DNA of 64,000 bases from Burkholderiales bacterium (GTDB lineage: Bacteria; Pseudomonadota; Gammaproteobacteria; Burkholderiales; Burkholderiaceae_C): NCBI GenBank assembly GCA_017307855.1, contig JAFKGD010000016.1:1-64000 (forward strand). Direction: 5' to 3'. The notes beneath the pieces are model-generated. The model searched no databases. It was given only the letters and a program-made list of their open reading frames with translations, and was not told where the DNA came from. How positions within the stretch are numbered: position 1 is the first letter of the stretch; each line of letters begins with the position of its first letter. Positions 41,396-52,140 of the stretch are shown here, one piece after another. A program made the translations under genes and the position numbers.

Positions 41396-43618
41396 ATGAC
41401 TACCCACGCCTTCGACATCCGCCTGGAACGCGTCAATTACCTGCGCGGCCCCAACATCTGGACGTACCGCTCGGTGCTGGAGGTCTGGCTCGACCTCGGC
41501 GAACTCGAGAACTGGCCGTCCAGTCGCCTTCCCGGTTTCAACGATCGCCTCACCGCCCTGCTTCCCACGCTGGAAGAACATCATTGCGGCGTAGGCGAGC
41601 GCGGCGGCTTCCTGCAGCGCCTGCACGAGGGCACCTGGATGGGCCACGTGCTCGAACACGTGGTGATCGAGCTGCTGAACCTGGCCGACATGCCCACGGC
41701 CTTCGGCCAGACCCGCTCCACCTCGCGCGCCGGCGTCTACCGCATGGTGTTCCGCGCCCGCGACGAGCAGGTCGCCCGCGTGGCCCTGGCCGAGGGCCAC
41801 GCCCTGCTGATGGCGGTGATCCGCAGCCAGCCCTTCGGCCAGGAGCAGGTGCAGGCCGCCGTCGGCCGCATCCGCACCACGGTGGACGACTGCTACCTCG
41901 GCCCTTCCACGGCCGCCATCGTCAACGCGGCGGCCGACCGCCGCATTCCGCACATCCGCCTGAACGACGGCAACCTGGTCCAGCTGGGTTACGGCGCCGC
42001 GCAGCGCCGCATCTGGACGGCCGAGAGCGACTCCACCAGCGCCATCGGCGAGAGCATCGCCGGCGACAAGGACCTCACCAAGACGCTGCTGGCCGCCTGC
42101 GGCATCCCGGTGCCCGAAGGCCAGGTGGTCGAATCGGCCGCCGCCGCCTGGGAAGCCGCCGAGGACATCGGCCTGCCCGTGGCCGTGAAGCCGTCCGACG
42201 CCAACCACGGCACCGGCGTCTCGCTCGACCTGCGCACGCAGGCCGAAGTGGAGGCCGCCTTCGCCATCGCCGAGCCGCAGGGCAGCGAGGTCATCGTCGA
42301 GCGGTTCGTGCCCGGCATCGATCACCGCCTGCTGGTGGTGGGCGGCCGCGTGGTGGCCGCCTCGCGCGGTCAACTCACCACGGTCACCGGCGACGGCCGC
42401 TGCACCGTGGCCGAGCTGATCGACAGCCAGCTCAACAGCGACCCGCGCCGTGGCGTGGAAGAAGACTTTCCGCTCTCGCGCATCGAGCTCGACCAGGAAC
42501 CGGTGATCGTCCTGGAGCTGCAGCGCCAGGGCCTGTCCGCCGGGTCCATACCTGCCGCCGGCCGTGAGGTCATCGTGCAGCGCAACGGAAACCTGTCGGA
42601 AGATTGCACCGACGACGTCCACCCGGAAGTGGCGCATGCCGCCACGCTGGCCGCCCGCGTGGTCGGCCTGGACATCGCCGGCATCGACATCGTCTGCCGT
42701 GACATCGGCCGGCCGCTGGCCGCGCAGGGCGGGGCCATCGTCGAAGTGAACGCCGGCCCCGGCCTGCTGATGCACCTCAAGCCCGCCATGGGCGCGCCCC
42801 GCCCGGTGGGACGCGCCATCTGCGAGCACCTGTTCCCCGAAGACGAAGCCGACGACGGCGCCGGCAGCGGGCGCATCCCCGTGGTGGGTATCACCGGCAC
42901 GCGCGACACCGCGACGGTGGCACGCCTGGTGGCATGGCTGCTGCAGTTGTCGGGCCGCTACACGGGCCTGGCCTGCGCCAAGGGCCTGTACCTGGACAAC
43001 CGCCAGGTCGAACGCGAGGACAGCGCCCACTTCGACGCCGCCCACCGCCTGCTGATCAACCGCAACGTGCAGGCGGCCGTGATCGAGAACGGCCCGGCCA
43101 GCATCCTGCGCGACGGCCTGGCCTACGACCGCTGCCAGATCGGCATCGTGACCGACATGGACGGCGCCGATGCCCTCACCGCCTGGGACGTGCAGGGCGA
43201 CGAGCAGATGTACAAGGTGATCCGCTCGCAGGTGGACGTGGTGCTGCCCGGCGGCACGGCCGTGCTGGCCGCCACGCTGCCGCGCGCGCTCGACCTGGCC
43301 GAGCTGTCCGACGGCGATGCCATCCTCTACGGCATGGACCCGGCGCTGGCCGCCATCGGCGACCACCGCTCGCGAGGCGGCCGCGCAGTGTTCGTGCGCC
43401 AGCAACGCGTGGTGCTGGCCACCGGCGCCAGCGAAGTCTTCCTCCCCGACCTGGGCAAGATGATCAATGGCCATGGCCGGGGCCAGAGCGCCACCGTCTC
43501 GCTGCTGGCCGCCGTGGCCGCCGCCTGGGCGCTGGGCATTGCGCCGGCGCTCATCGGCGCGGGCATCGAGGCTTTCGAGGAAATGCAGGCTCGCGCTGAA
43601 GCGCAGAAGGTGTCGTGA
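41396..43618 (+). CDS. Cyanophycin synthetase-like protein CphA' with degenerate Mur-ligase P-loop
   Basis: This is a paralogue of CphA (740 aa against 861 for its neighbour). It keeps the N-terminal domain (LRGPNIWTYRSVLEVW) and an ATP-grasp domain (VAVKPSDANHGTGVSLDL and IVEVNAGPGLLMH). In the C-terminal Mur-ligase-like domain the P-loop reads GTRDTATVAR, starting at G501, where CphA has GTNGKTTTTR, so the nucleotide-binding lysine is missing. It should therefore lack at least the arginine-adding half-reaction normally assigned to that domain. The ATG at 41396 is preferred. It lies 2 bases upstream of cphA; a known type of tandem in betaproteobacteria. Confidence 0.85.
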   Translation: MTTHAFDIRLERVNYLRGPNIWTYRSVLEVWLDLGELENWPSSRLPGFNDRLTALLPTLEEHHCGVGERGGFLQRLHEGTWMGHVLEHVVIELLNLADMPTAFGQTRSTSRAGVYRMVFRARDEQVARVALAEGHALLMAVIRSQPFGQEQVQAAVGRIRTTVDDCYLGPSTAAIVNAAADRRIPHIRLNDGNLVQLGYGAAQRRIWTAESDSTSAIGESIAGDKDLTKTLLAACGIPVPEGQVVESAAAAWEAAEDIGLPVAVKPSDANHGTGVSLDLRTQAEVEAAFAIAEPQGSEVIVERFVPGIDHRLLVVGGRVVAASRGQLTTVTGDGRCTVAELIDSQLNSDPRRGVEEDFPLSRIELDQEPVIVLELQRQGLSAGSIPAAGREVIVQRNGNLSEDCTDDVHPEVAHAATLAARVVGLDIAGIDIVCRDIGRPLAAQGGAIVEVNAGPGLLMHLKPAMGAPRPVGRAICEHLFPEDEADDGAGSGRIPVVGITGTRDTATVARLVAWLLQLSGRYTGLACAKGLYLDNRQVEREDSAHFDAAHRLLINRNVQAAVIENGPASILRDGLAYDRCQIGIVTDMDGADALTAWDVQGDEQMYKVIRSQVDVVLPGGTAVLAATLPRALDLAELSDGDAILYGMDPALAAIGDHRSRGGRAVFVRQQRVVLATGASEVFLPDLGKMINGHGRGQSATVSLLAAVAAAWALGIAPALIGAGIEAFEEMQARAEAQKVS

Positions 43619-43620
43619 TC

Positions 43621-46206
43621 ATGGAAATCAAGCGCATCCGGGCCCTGCGTGGCCCCAACCTCTGGAGCCGCAACACCTCGCTCGAGGCCATCGTCAAGCT
43701 CTCGGAGCAGGCCCGCACCATCGCCAGCGAGCCCGCGTTCGAAGTGCGCCTGCGCGAGTTGTTCCCCACCATCGGCGGCATCCGCCCACAGGGGTACGAA
43801 GGCCCGCTGTCGCTGGCCCACGTGTTCGAGGCCGCCGCCCTGGCGCTTCAGGCGCAGGCCGGCTGCCCCGTCACCTTCAGCCGCACTACCGAGACGGTGG
43901 AACCCTGCATCTTCCAGGTGGTGGTGCAGTACAGCGAAGAGGCCGTCGGCCGTGCCGCGCTGGCGCAGGCCGAGACCCTGGTTCGCGCCGCCATGGAAGG
44001 CGGCAGCTTCGACTCCGCCACTGCCATCGCGCTGCTGCGCGAACTGGATGAAGACGAGCGCCTGGGCCCCAGCACCGGCAACATCGTCGATGCGGCCGTG
44101 GCGCGCGGCATCCCCTATCGCCGGCTCACGCGCGGCAGTCTGGTGCAGTTCGGCTGGGGCTCACGCGCACGGCGCATCCAGGCGGCCGAGATCGACGGCA
44201 CCAGCGCCATCGCCGAATCCATCGCCCAGGACAAGGACCTGACCAAGAAGCTGCTTCGCGCGGCAGGCGTGCCGGTGCCGCTGGGCCTGCCGGTCGACAA
44301 CGTGGATGCCGCCTGGACGGCGGCGCTCTCCATCGGGCTGCCGGTGGTGGTCAAGCCGCAGGACGGCAACCAGGGCAAGGGCGTCACGGTCAACATCGTG
44401 AGCCGCGAGCATCTGGACATTGCCTTCCGCGTCGCGGCCGAATACGGCCAGGTGATGGTCGAGAAGTTCCTGCCCGGCAACGACTTCCGGCTGCTCGTGG
44501 TGGGCAACAAGCTGGTGGCGGCCTCGCGCCGCGATCCGCCGCAGGTCATCGGCGACGGCGAGCACACCGTGCGAGAGCTGGTGGACATCGTCAATCTCGA
44601 TCCGCGCCGTGGCGAGGGGCACGCCACATCCCTCACCAAGATCCGCTTCGACGACATCGCCGTGGCCCGCCTCTCGGTGCAGGGCCTCACGCCCGAATCC
44701 GTGCCGGCCAGGGGCCAGCGCGTGGTGCTGCGCAACAACGCCAACCTTTCCACCGGCGGCACCGCCACCGACGTCACCGACGACGTCCATCCCGACGTGG
44801 CCGCGCGCGCCGTGGCAGCGGCGCAGATGGTGGGCCTGCACATCTGCGGCGTGGACGTGGTGTGCGAAACGGTGCTGCGGCCGCTCGAAGAGCAGTCGGG
44901 CGGCATCGTCGAAGTGAACGCCGCGCCGGGCCTGCGCATGCATGTCTCGCCCTCGTACGGACGCGGTCGCAACGTCGGCGCGGCCGTGATCGACGAGATG
45001 TTCGAGCATGGCGACGACGGGCGCATCCCGGTGGTGGCCGTCACCGGCACCAACGGCAAGACCACCACCACGCGCCTGATCAACCACATCATCGCCGCCA
45101 GCGGCCGTGTGACGGGCATGACCAACACCGATGGCGTCTACATCGGCGGACGGCAGACCGACAGCGGCGACTGCAGCGGCCCCAAGAGCGCGCGCAACGT
45201 GCTCATGCATCCTGACGTCGATGCCGCCGTGTTCGAGGTGGCGCGCGGCGGCGTGCTGCGCGAGGGTCTGGGCTTCGACCGCTGCGACGTGGCCGTGGTG
45301 ACCAACGTGGGCGCCGGCGACCATCTGGGCCTGAACTACATCACCACGGTCGAGGACCTGGCGGTGCTCAAGCGCGTCATCGTGCAGAACGTGGCATCCA
45401 CCGGTTATGCCGTGCTCAACGCGGCCGACCCCATCGTCGCCAACATGGCGGCCGTGGCCACCGGGCAGGTGATCTTCTTCGCGCCCGACCGCATGCACCC
45501 CGTGATGTCGGCGCACCGCGCGCAGGGCCACCGCACGGTGTACCGCGACGGCGACGCCATCGTGGTGGCCGAGGGCTCGTGGCGCGAACGCCTGATGCTG
45601 CGCGATATTCCGATCACGCGCGGAGGCGTCATCGGCTTCCAGGTCGAGAACGTGATGGCTGCGGTGGCCGCCGTCTGGGCTGTGGGCATCGACTGGGACA
45701 CGGTGCGCAGCGGCCTGGCCAGCTTCGCCAGCGACACAGACAACGTACCGGGCCGATTCAACGTGCTGCACTACCGCGGCGCCACGCTGATCGCCGACTA
45801 CGGCCACAACCCCGACGCCATGCGCGCCCTGGTGGCCGCCGTCGAGGCCATGCCGGCCCGGCGCCGCAGCGTGGTCATCAGTGGGGCCGGTGACCGCCGC
45901 GACCGCGACATCGTCGAGCAGACGGTGATCCTGGGTGCCGCGTTCGACGACGTCATCCTCTACCAGGACGCGGCCCAGCGCGGCCGCGCCGACGGCGAGG
46001 TGATGGCGCTGCTGCGCGAAGGCCTGGCCGGTGCCGCCCGCACCAGCCACGTCCAGGAAATCCGCGGTGAATTCACTGCCATCGACGCCGCGCTCGAACG
46101 CCTGGAGCCGGGCGACCTGTGCCTGGTGCTGGTGGATCAGGTGGAAGAAGCGCTGGCCCACCTCAACCAGCGCGTGGCGGAGAGCACCGAAGGCGCATCC
46201 GCCTGA
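43621..46206 (+). CDS. cphA: Cyanophycin synthetase
   Basis: CphA (861 aa) polymerises aspartate and arginine into multi-L-arginyl-poly-L-aspartate, a cytoplasmic nitrogen store, using ATP. An N-terminal domain (IRALRGPNLWSRNTSLEA) is followed by the ATP-grasp domain (VVVKPQDGNQGKGVTVNI; IVEVNAAPGLRMH), which adds aspartate. The Mur-ligase-like domain, with an intact P-loop GTNGKTTTTRL (G476-), adds arginine. The ATG at 43621 gives the usual MEIKRIR start; a GTG at 43615 overlaps the cphA' stop and is an alternative. No cyanophycinase gene is visible in the window. Confidence 0.94.
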   Translation: MEIKRIRALRGPNLWSRNTSLEAIVKLSEQARTIASEPAFEVRLRELFPTIGGIRPQGYEGPLSLAHVFEAAALALQAQAGCPVTFSRTTETVEPCIFQVVVQYSEEAVGRAALAQAETLVRAAMEGGSFDSATAIALLRELDEDERLGPSTGNIVDAAVARGIPYRRLTRGSLVQFGWGSRARRIQAAEIDGTSAIAESIAQDKDLTKKLLRAAGVPVPLGLPVDNVDAAWTAALSIGLPVVVKPQDGNQGKGVTVNIVSREHLDIAFRVAAEYGQVMVEKFLPGNDFRLLVVGNKLVAASRRDPPQVIGDGEHTVRELVDIVNLDPRRGEGHATSLTKIRFDDIAVARLSVQGLTPESVPARGQRVVLRNNANLSTGGTATDVTDDVHPDVAARAVAAAQMVGLHICGVDVVCETVLRPLEEQSGGIVEVNAAPGLRMHVSPSYGRGRNVGAAVIDEMFEHGDDGRIPVVAVTGTNGKTTTTRLINHIIAASGRVTGMTNTDGVYIGGRQTDSGDCSGPKSARNVLMHPDVDAAVFEVARGGVLREGLGFDRCDVAVVTNVGAGDHLGLNYITTVEDLAVLKRVIVQNVASTGYAVLNAADPIVANMAAVATGQVIFFAPDRMHPVMSAHRAQGHRTVYRDGDAIVVAEGSWRERLMLRDIPITRGGVIGFQVENVMAAVAAVWAVGIDWDTVRSGLASFASDTDNVPGRFNVLHYRGATLIADYGHNPDAMRALVAAVEAMPARRRSVVISGAGDRRDRDIVEQTVILGAAFDDVILYQDAAQRGRADGEVMALLREGLAGAARTSHVQEIRGEFTAIDAALERLEPGDLCLVLVDQVEEALAHLNQRVAESTEGASA

Positions 46207-46225
46207 GGCACCTGCCCCGGCAGGC

Positions 46226-47509
46226 TCAGCCGGCCTGCGCGATGACCGTGCGCTCGATCAGCCGGTCGTCGCCCAGCACGATCATCGAGAACAGCAGTTC
46301 GGCCAGGTCGCGCGCCTGCGCCGTCTTGCGCGCCAGCAGCGGCGTCGCCTGTGGGTTGAGCACGAGGAAATCCGCGTCGCAGCCGCGCCGCAGGTTGCCC
46401 ACCACGCCCTCCAGCCCCAGCGCGCGCGCGGCACCCGCCGTGTGCAGCCACCACAGCCGCCCGGGCGACAGCGACAGGCCGGGCTTGGTCTGCCCTTCGC
46501 GGCCCACGTAGTAGGCGGCCAGCATGGTATGGAACGGACTGAAGCTGGTGCCGCCGCCCACGTCGCTGGCCAGCCCGTGCAGGTAGCCCACGCGGTCGGC
46601 GCCCTCGAAGTCGAAGAAGCCGCTGCCCAGGAACAGGTTGCTGGTCGGGCTGACGGCGGCGGCCGTGCCGGTGGCGCGCATCAGCGCGCGGTCTTCGTCA
46701 TCGAAGTGGATGCAATGCGCGTACACCGCGCGCTCGCGCATCAGGCCGAAGCCTTCGTACACGGCAAGGTAACTGCGTGCGTCGGGAAACAGCTCGTGGG
46801 CCCAGCGCACCTCGTCGAGGTTTTCGGCCACGTGCGACTGGATCCACACGTCGGGGTGCTTCGCCGCCAGCTCGCCCGCGCCCGCCAGCTGCGCGTCGGT
46901 GCAGCTGGGCGCGAAGCGCGGCGTGATGGCGTAGCCGAGCCGGCCGACGCCGTGCCACTTGCGGATCAGCGATTCGGTGTCGATCAGGCTCTGCTCGGTG
47001 TCGTCGCGCACGCCGTCGGGGCTGTGGCGGTCCTGCAGGCATTTGCCGGTGATCAGGCGCAGGCCACGCGCCTGCGCGGCGCCGAACAGCGCATCGACCG
47101 ACGCCGGATGCGAGGTGGAGAACGTGAGCGCCGTGGTGACGCCATTGCGTGCCAGCTCGTCGAGGAAGAACCCGGCCGTGGCCGCGGCGTAGGCGCCGTC
47201 GGCGAAGCGCGATTCATGCGGAAAGGTGTAGTTCTCGAGCCAGGGCAGCAGGCCGGGCGCGGGCGCGCCGATCACGTCGGTCTGAGGGTAGTGGATGTGC
47301 ATGTCCACGAAGCCGGGCGCGAGGATGCGGCCGGGCAGGTGCTCCACCGCCACGCCGGCGTAGTCGGCGTGCAGCGCCTGCCAGTTGCCGGCCGCACGGA
47401 TGACCTGGCTGCCCTGAGCGTCGGGCCCCACGACCAGCAGGCCATCGGACTCGAACTGGGGCTGGCCCTCGTCGTCGAAATTCAGCAGGCTGGCACGGTA
47501 GGCTTTCAT
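46226..47509 (-). CDS. guaD: Guanine deaminase
   Basis: This is a zinc amidohydrolase (427 aa) that converts guanine to xanthine plus ammonia. Diagnostic motifs are APGFVDMHIHYPQTDVIGAP, GKCLQDRHSPDGVRDDTEQS, QSHVAENLDEV, AHCIHFDD and ASDVGGGTSFSPF, which match the amidohydrolase-type GuaD. It is the last gene of the minus-strand purine uptake operon, 65 bases after the second BMP-type binding protein, and is convergent with cphA. Its product xanthine is the substrate of the xdhAB enzyme encoded at 55825-59591. Confidence 0.93.
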   Translation of the reverse strand: MKAYRASLLNFDDEGQPQFESDGLLVVGPDAQGSQVIRAAGNWQALHADYAGVAVEHLPGRILAPGFVDMHIHYPQTDVIGAPAPGLLPWLENYTFPHESRFADGAYAAATAGFFLDELARNGVTTALTFSTSHPASVDALFGAAQARGLRLITGKCLQDRHSPDGVRDDTEQSLIDTESLIRKWHGVGRLGYAITPRFAPSCTDAQLAGAGELAAKHPDVWIQSHVAENLDEVRWAHELFPDARSYLAVYEGFGLMRERAVYAHCIHFDDEDRALMRATGTAAAVSPTSNLFLGSGFFDFEGADRVGYLHGLASDVGGGTSFSPFHTMLAAYYVGREGQTKPGLSLSPGRLWWLHTAGAARALGLEGVVGNLRRGCDADFLVLNPQATPLLARKTAQARDLAELLFSMIVLGDDRLIERTVIAQAG

Positions 47510-47574
47510 GAGGCGCAAGCTTAAGGGCTGGTGGGCCGGCGCACATATGGCTGCGCGGATGGCAGCTATTCAGG

Positions 47575-48663
47575 TCAGCGCGCGACGCGTCCCTGCACGC
47601 CCTCGGCCAGCCAGTTCATGCCCAGGATCTGCTCGTCGGAAAGTGTCTGGCCGGCGGCGATCACCGGCCGGCCCTCGTTGTCGCGCACGGCCTGGCGCGC
47701 ATGGAAGGGATGCAGCTTGCCGGCGGCGATGTCGCGCTGGCGCGCCAGCACTTCGTCCCGCACGGCGGCGGGCACCCTGGGGCCGAAATCGCCGACGCGG
47801 ATCATCCCTTCGCGCACGCCGCCCCACACGTTGCCGCTCTTCCAGCTGCCATCCATCGCCGCGCGGATGCGGCGCAGGTAGTAGTCGCCCCACTGGTGGG
47901 TGACGGCCACGATCTGCGCATCGGGCGCAACCTTGCGCATGTCGGAGTGATAGGCCACCGCCATCTTGCCGCGCTCCTGGGCGGCGGCCATCACGGCCGT
48001 GCTGCCGGTGTGGAAAGCGATGACGTCCACGTCCTGGTTGAACAGGGCCATGGCGGCGTCGCGCTCGCGCGGCGGGTCGAACCACACGTCGAGCCACACC
48101 ACCTTCACCTGCGCGGCCGGATTGACCGACCGCATGCCCAGCGTGAAGGCATTGATGCCCTGCAGCACCTCGGGGATGGGAAAGCCCGCCACGTAGCCCG
48201 CGACGTTCGTCTTCGTCATGCGGCCCGCGGCGATGCCGGCGAGATAGCGGCCTTCGTAGTAACGCGCATTGGCGGCGGCCACGTTGGCGGCCGTCTTGTA
48301 GCCGGTGATGGATTCGAACTTCACGTCGGGAAAGTCGCGCGCCACGCGCAGCGTGGGCTCCATGTAGCCGAAGCTGGGCGTGAAGATGATCTTGTGGCCG
48401 GTGGCGGCCAGGTCGCGGATCACGCGCTCGGCATCGGCGCCTTCGGCCACGTTCTCCACGTAGGCCGTCTTCACGCGGTCGCCCAGTGCGGCCTGGGCGG
48501 CCCGGCGGGCGTCCTCGTGCTGGCGCACCCAGCCAGCATCGGTGATGGGCGCGACGTAGACGAAGCCGGCCTTGAACGGCTCGGAAGCGGTGGTCTGGCT
48601 GTGCGCCGCGGGGGATAGCAAAAGACAGGCGGCCGCGAGCGCGGCTGCGAGGTTTTTGTACAT
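47575..48663 (-). CDS. BMP-family ABC substrate-binding protein (purine/nucleoside type), second copy
   Basis: This is a periplasmic binding protein of the Bmp/PnrA group (362 aa), whose members bind purine nucleosides or bases. It has a Sec signal peptide ending AAHSQT with no lipobox, unlike its paralogue at 49970. Shared segments are FVYVAPITDAGW, TPSFGYMEPTLRVARDFPDV and GYVAGFPIPEVLQGINAFTLG. It lies between the adenine and guanine deaminase genes in the same operon, so a base or nucleoside ligand is likely. The single set of membrane components (51220-54738) would have to serve both binding proteins. Confidence 0.86.
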   Translation of the reverse strand: MYKNLAAALAAACLLLSPAAHSQTTASEPFKAGFVYVAPITDAGWVRQHEDARRAAQAALGDRVKTAYVENVAEGADAERVIRDLAATGHKIIFTPSFGYMEPTLRVARDFPDVKFESITGYKTAANVAAANARYYEGRYLAGIAAGRMTKTNVAGYVAGFPIPEVLQGINAFTLGMRSVNPAAQVKVVWLDVWFDPPRERDAAMALFNQDVDVIAFHTGSTAVMAAAQERGKMAVAYHSDMRKVAPDAQIVAVTHQWGDYYLRRIRAAMDGSWKSGNVWGGVREGMIRVGDFGPRVPAAVRDEVLARQRDIAAGKLHPFHARQAVRDNEGRPVIAAGQTLSDEQILGMNWLAEGVQGRVAR

Positions 48664-48743
48664 GGTGTTCCTCTACATGGTCCCGTTGAATGAAAACGGC
48701 GCCACCGCGGGACAGCGGCAGCGCCGGGGCAGGATTCTACGGG

Positions 48744-48761
48744 GGCACGGCGATCCGTGCC
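48744..48761 (-). other. Stem-loop after the adenine deaminase gene
   Basis: GGCACGG and CCGTGCC form a perfect 7-bp stem around the tetraloop CGAT, 9 bases after the deaminase stop on the minus strand. No T-run follows, so an intrinsic terminator is unlikely. It may instead stabilise or process the operon mRNA. Sequence evidence only. Confidence 0.4.
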
Positions 48762-48770
48762 GGCGCAGGG

Positions 48771-49835
<1,065 letters not shown>

Positions 49836-49868
49836 TCAAAGCGACCCTCTGAGATCCCCCGCGATGCG

Positions 49869-49969
49869 AGGCCAGGGCCACCGCGGAACCGGCCTTGCCG
49901 GGCCGCAGGTGGCGCGCCCTCGCAGGGGGGAGGCGAACCTCGCAACGCGAGGGTAGCCTGGGGGTGGGC
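49869..49969 (-). repeat. Dispersed 3'-end intergenic element, copy 2
   Basis: This element abuts the stop codon of the BMP-type lipoprotein gene. It contains CGCGGAACCGGCCTTGCCGG, then CCCTCGCAGGGGGG, the stem CCTCGCAACGCGAGG and the end GCCTGGGGGT. Block order and orientation to the upstream gene equal copy 1 at 18281. It lies inside the purine operon, between the binding-protein and adenine deaminase genes, so it may set a 3' end or processing point there. Confidence 0.74.
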
Positions 49970-51124
49970 TTACTTTCCGGGGACCTTGCCTTCCACACCC
50001 TTGATGTAGAAGTTCACACCGCCCAGGAACTTGTCGTCGGCGACGGCGTCCTTGGCGAGGATTTCCTTGCCGTCCTGGCCGACGATCGGGCCCTTCCAGA
50101 TGTTGTAGGTGCCTGCCTTGAGGCCGGCGCGGATCTCGTCGACCTTGGCCTTGGTTTCTGCCGGCACGTCAGCCGCGACGGACACGAGGTCGATCGCGCC
50201 TTCCTTCACGCCCCACCAGCTGCCCGTGTTGGACCAGGTGCCTTCCAGCGCGTCCTTGGTGGCCTTGATGTAGTACGGGCCCCAGTTGATCACGGCCGAA
50301 CCCAGGTGGGCCTTGGGGCCGTAGGCGGTCATGTCGCTGTCCCAGCCGAAGCCGCGCTTGCCCATCTTCTCGGCCGTCTGCAGCACGGCCGACGAGTCGG
50401 TGTTCTGCATCAGGATGTCGGCGCCGCCGTTGATCAGCGAGGTGGCCGCTTCGGTTTCCTTGGGCGGGTTGAACCATTCGTTGACCCACACCACCTTGGT
50501 CTTGACCTTGGGGTTCACCGACTGCGCACCCAGCGTGAAGCTGTTGATGTTGCGGATCACTTCGGGAATCGGAATGGAAGCCACCACACCCAGGGTGTTG
50601 GTCTTGGTCATGGCACCGGCGATCACGCCGGCCATGTAGGCGCCTTCATACGTGCGGCTGTCGTACGTGCGCATGTTGTCGGCGTTCTTGTAGCCGGTGG
50701 CGTGCTCGAACTTCACGTCCTTGAAGTCGCCTGCGACCTTGAGCATGGGCTCCATGTAGCCGAAGGTGGTGCCGAAGATCAGCTTGTTGCCTTGCTGGGC
50801 CATGTCGCGGATCACGCGCTCGGCATCGGCCGACTCGGGCACCGACTCGACGAAGCTGGTGACGATGCGGTCGCCGAATTCCTTCTCCAGCGCCTTGCGG
50901 CCGTTGTCGTGGGCGAAGGTCCAGCCGCCATCGCCCACCGGGCCGACGTAGGCGAACGCGATCTTCAGCGGCTCGGGCTTGGGAGCGGGCGCCGCGGCAG
51001 CAGGCGCGGGGGCCGGTGCCGGAGCCGGCGGCGGTTCTTCCTTGCCGCAGCCCACCAGGGCGGCAGCGGCCATGGCGGACAGCGCGGCCACCTTGAGCAG
51101 CGAGCGTTTGTTCAGGTCAGTCAT
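49970..51124 (-). CDS. BMP-family ABC substrate-binding lipoprotein (purine/nucleoside type)
   Basis: This is a membrane-anchored binding protein (384 aa). The N-terminus KRSLLKVAALSAMAAAALVG is followed by a cysteine at the lipobox (LVGC) and a Pro/Ala-rich linker of about 20 residues. The ligand domain begins KIAFAYVGPVGDGGW and contains GTTFGYMEPMLKVAGDFKDV and SIPIPEVIRNINSFTLGAQ, as in Bmp/PnrA-type nucleoside receptors. The ATG at 51124 has AAGGA upstream; the open frame extends further without support. It follows the two permease genes and precedes adenine deaminase. It is the primary binding protein of the importer encoded at 51220-54738. Confidence 0.9.
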   Translation of the reverse strand: MTDLNKRSLLKVAALSAMAAAALVGCGKEEPPPAPAPAPAPAAAAPAPKPEPLKIAFAYVGPVGDGGWTFAHDNGRKALEKEFGDRIVTSFVESVPESADAERVIRDMAQQGNKLIFGTTFGYMEPMLKVAGDFKDVKFEHATGYKNADNMRTYDSRTYEGAYMAGVIAGAMTKTNTLGVVASIPIPEVIRNINSFTLGAQSVNPKVKTKVVWVNEWFNPPKETEAATSLINGGADILMQNTDSSAVLQTAEKMGKRGFGWDSDMTAYGPKAHLGSAVINWGPYYIKATKDALEGTWSNTGSWWGVKEGAIDLVSVAADVPAETKAKVDEIRAGLKAGTYNIWKGPIVGQDGKEILAKDAVADDKFLGGVNFYIKGVEGKVPGK

Positions 51125-51219
51125 TTCTTTTCCTTCGTCGAAAGGCAGTTGCGGTGGGAGAAAAAACTCGGGTGTGATTATGTAACCAATCTGCCGTACA
51201 GCGGCCTCATTCCAGAAGG

Positions 51220-52140
51220 CTAGGCCCCTGGATGGAACGGCTTGCCCAGCGAGGCCGGCATGTTCACGCGTATCCACGCCGGGTTACGCGAAATCAATGC
51301 CAGCACCACGATGGTCGCCACGTAGGGCAGCATCGAGAGGAACTGGCTGGGCACGTCGACGCCGCGGCTCTGCAGGTGGAACTGCAGCATCGTCACCCCG
51401 CCGAAGATGTAGGCACCCAGCAGCACGCGTGCCGGCCGCCAGGTGGCGAAGGTCGTGAGCGCCAGCGCGATCCAGCCTTTGCCGGCCACCATGCCTTCCA
51501 CCCACAGTGGCGTGTAGATGATGGAAAGGTAGGCGCCGGCCAGGCCGCACAGTGCGCCGCCGGCCACCACCGCCGCCAGGCGGATGCGCCGCACGCCATA
51601 GCCCAGCGCATGCGCCGACTCGGGCGATTCGCCGACCGAGCGCAGCACCAGTCCCGAGCGCGAGCGGTAGAGGAACCAGATCAGCCACAGCGCGAACGCC
51701 ACCGTGAGATAGACCATGGGATGCTGGCGGAACAGCGCCGGACCGACGAAGGGAATATCGCCCAGCACCGGGATGGCGAAGTGCATGCGCTCGGGCAGCT
51801 TCTCCTGCACGTAGCCGATGCCCACGAAGGCCGAGAAGCCGGTGCCGAACAGGCTGAGCGCCAGGCCCGTGGCGTACTGGTTGGTGCCCAGCCAGATCAC
51901 CAGCAGGCCGAAGATGGCCGCCAGCAACGCGCCAGCGCCAGCGCCGGCCGCGAAGCCCGCCAGGTCGCTGCCGGTGTGCACCACCGCCGCGAAGCCCGCG
52001 ATGGCGGCGCACAGCATCATGCCTTCTGCACCCAGATTGACGATGCCAGCCTTCTCATTGATGAGCAAACCCAGAGCAGCGATGGCCAGCACCGTGCCCG
52101 CGTTGAGCGTGGCCGCCAGCAGGAGTGCGTACGAATCCAT
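51220..52140 (-). CDS. BMP-type ABC transporter permease 2
   Basis: This is an inner-membrane permease (306 aa) of the simple sugar/nucleoside (BPD_transp_2) family, with eight or so hydrophobic helices. The signature EKAGIVNLGAEGMML lies near the N-terminus. Its ATG shares one base with the upstream permease stop (TGATG), showing translational coupling. It forms a heterodimeric channel with the permease encoded at 52140. Confidence 0.9.
   Translation of the reverse strand: MDSYALLLAATLNAGTVLAIAALGLLINEKAGIVNLGAEGMMLCAAIAGFAAVVHTGSDLAGFAAGAGAGALLAAIFGLLVIWLGTNQYATGLALSLFGTGFSAFVGIGYVQEKLPERMHFAIPVLGDIPFVGPALFRQHPMVYLTVAFALWLIWFLYRSRSGLVLRSVGESPESAHALGYGVRRIRLAAVVAGGALCGLAGAYLSIIYTPLWVEGMVAGKGWIALALTTFATWRPARVLLGAYIFGGVTMLQFHLQSRGVDVPSQFLSMLPYVATIVVLALISRNPAWIRVNMPASLGKPFHPGA

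Noticed and set aside
39026-43474. A 1482-codon minus-strand frame suggesting an extended ABC protein
   Set aside because: The part above 41275 is antisense to cphA' and has shadow composition. The ATG at 41275 begins the recognisable protein.
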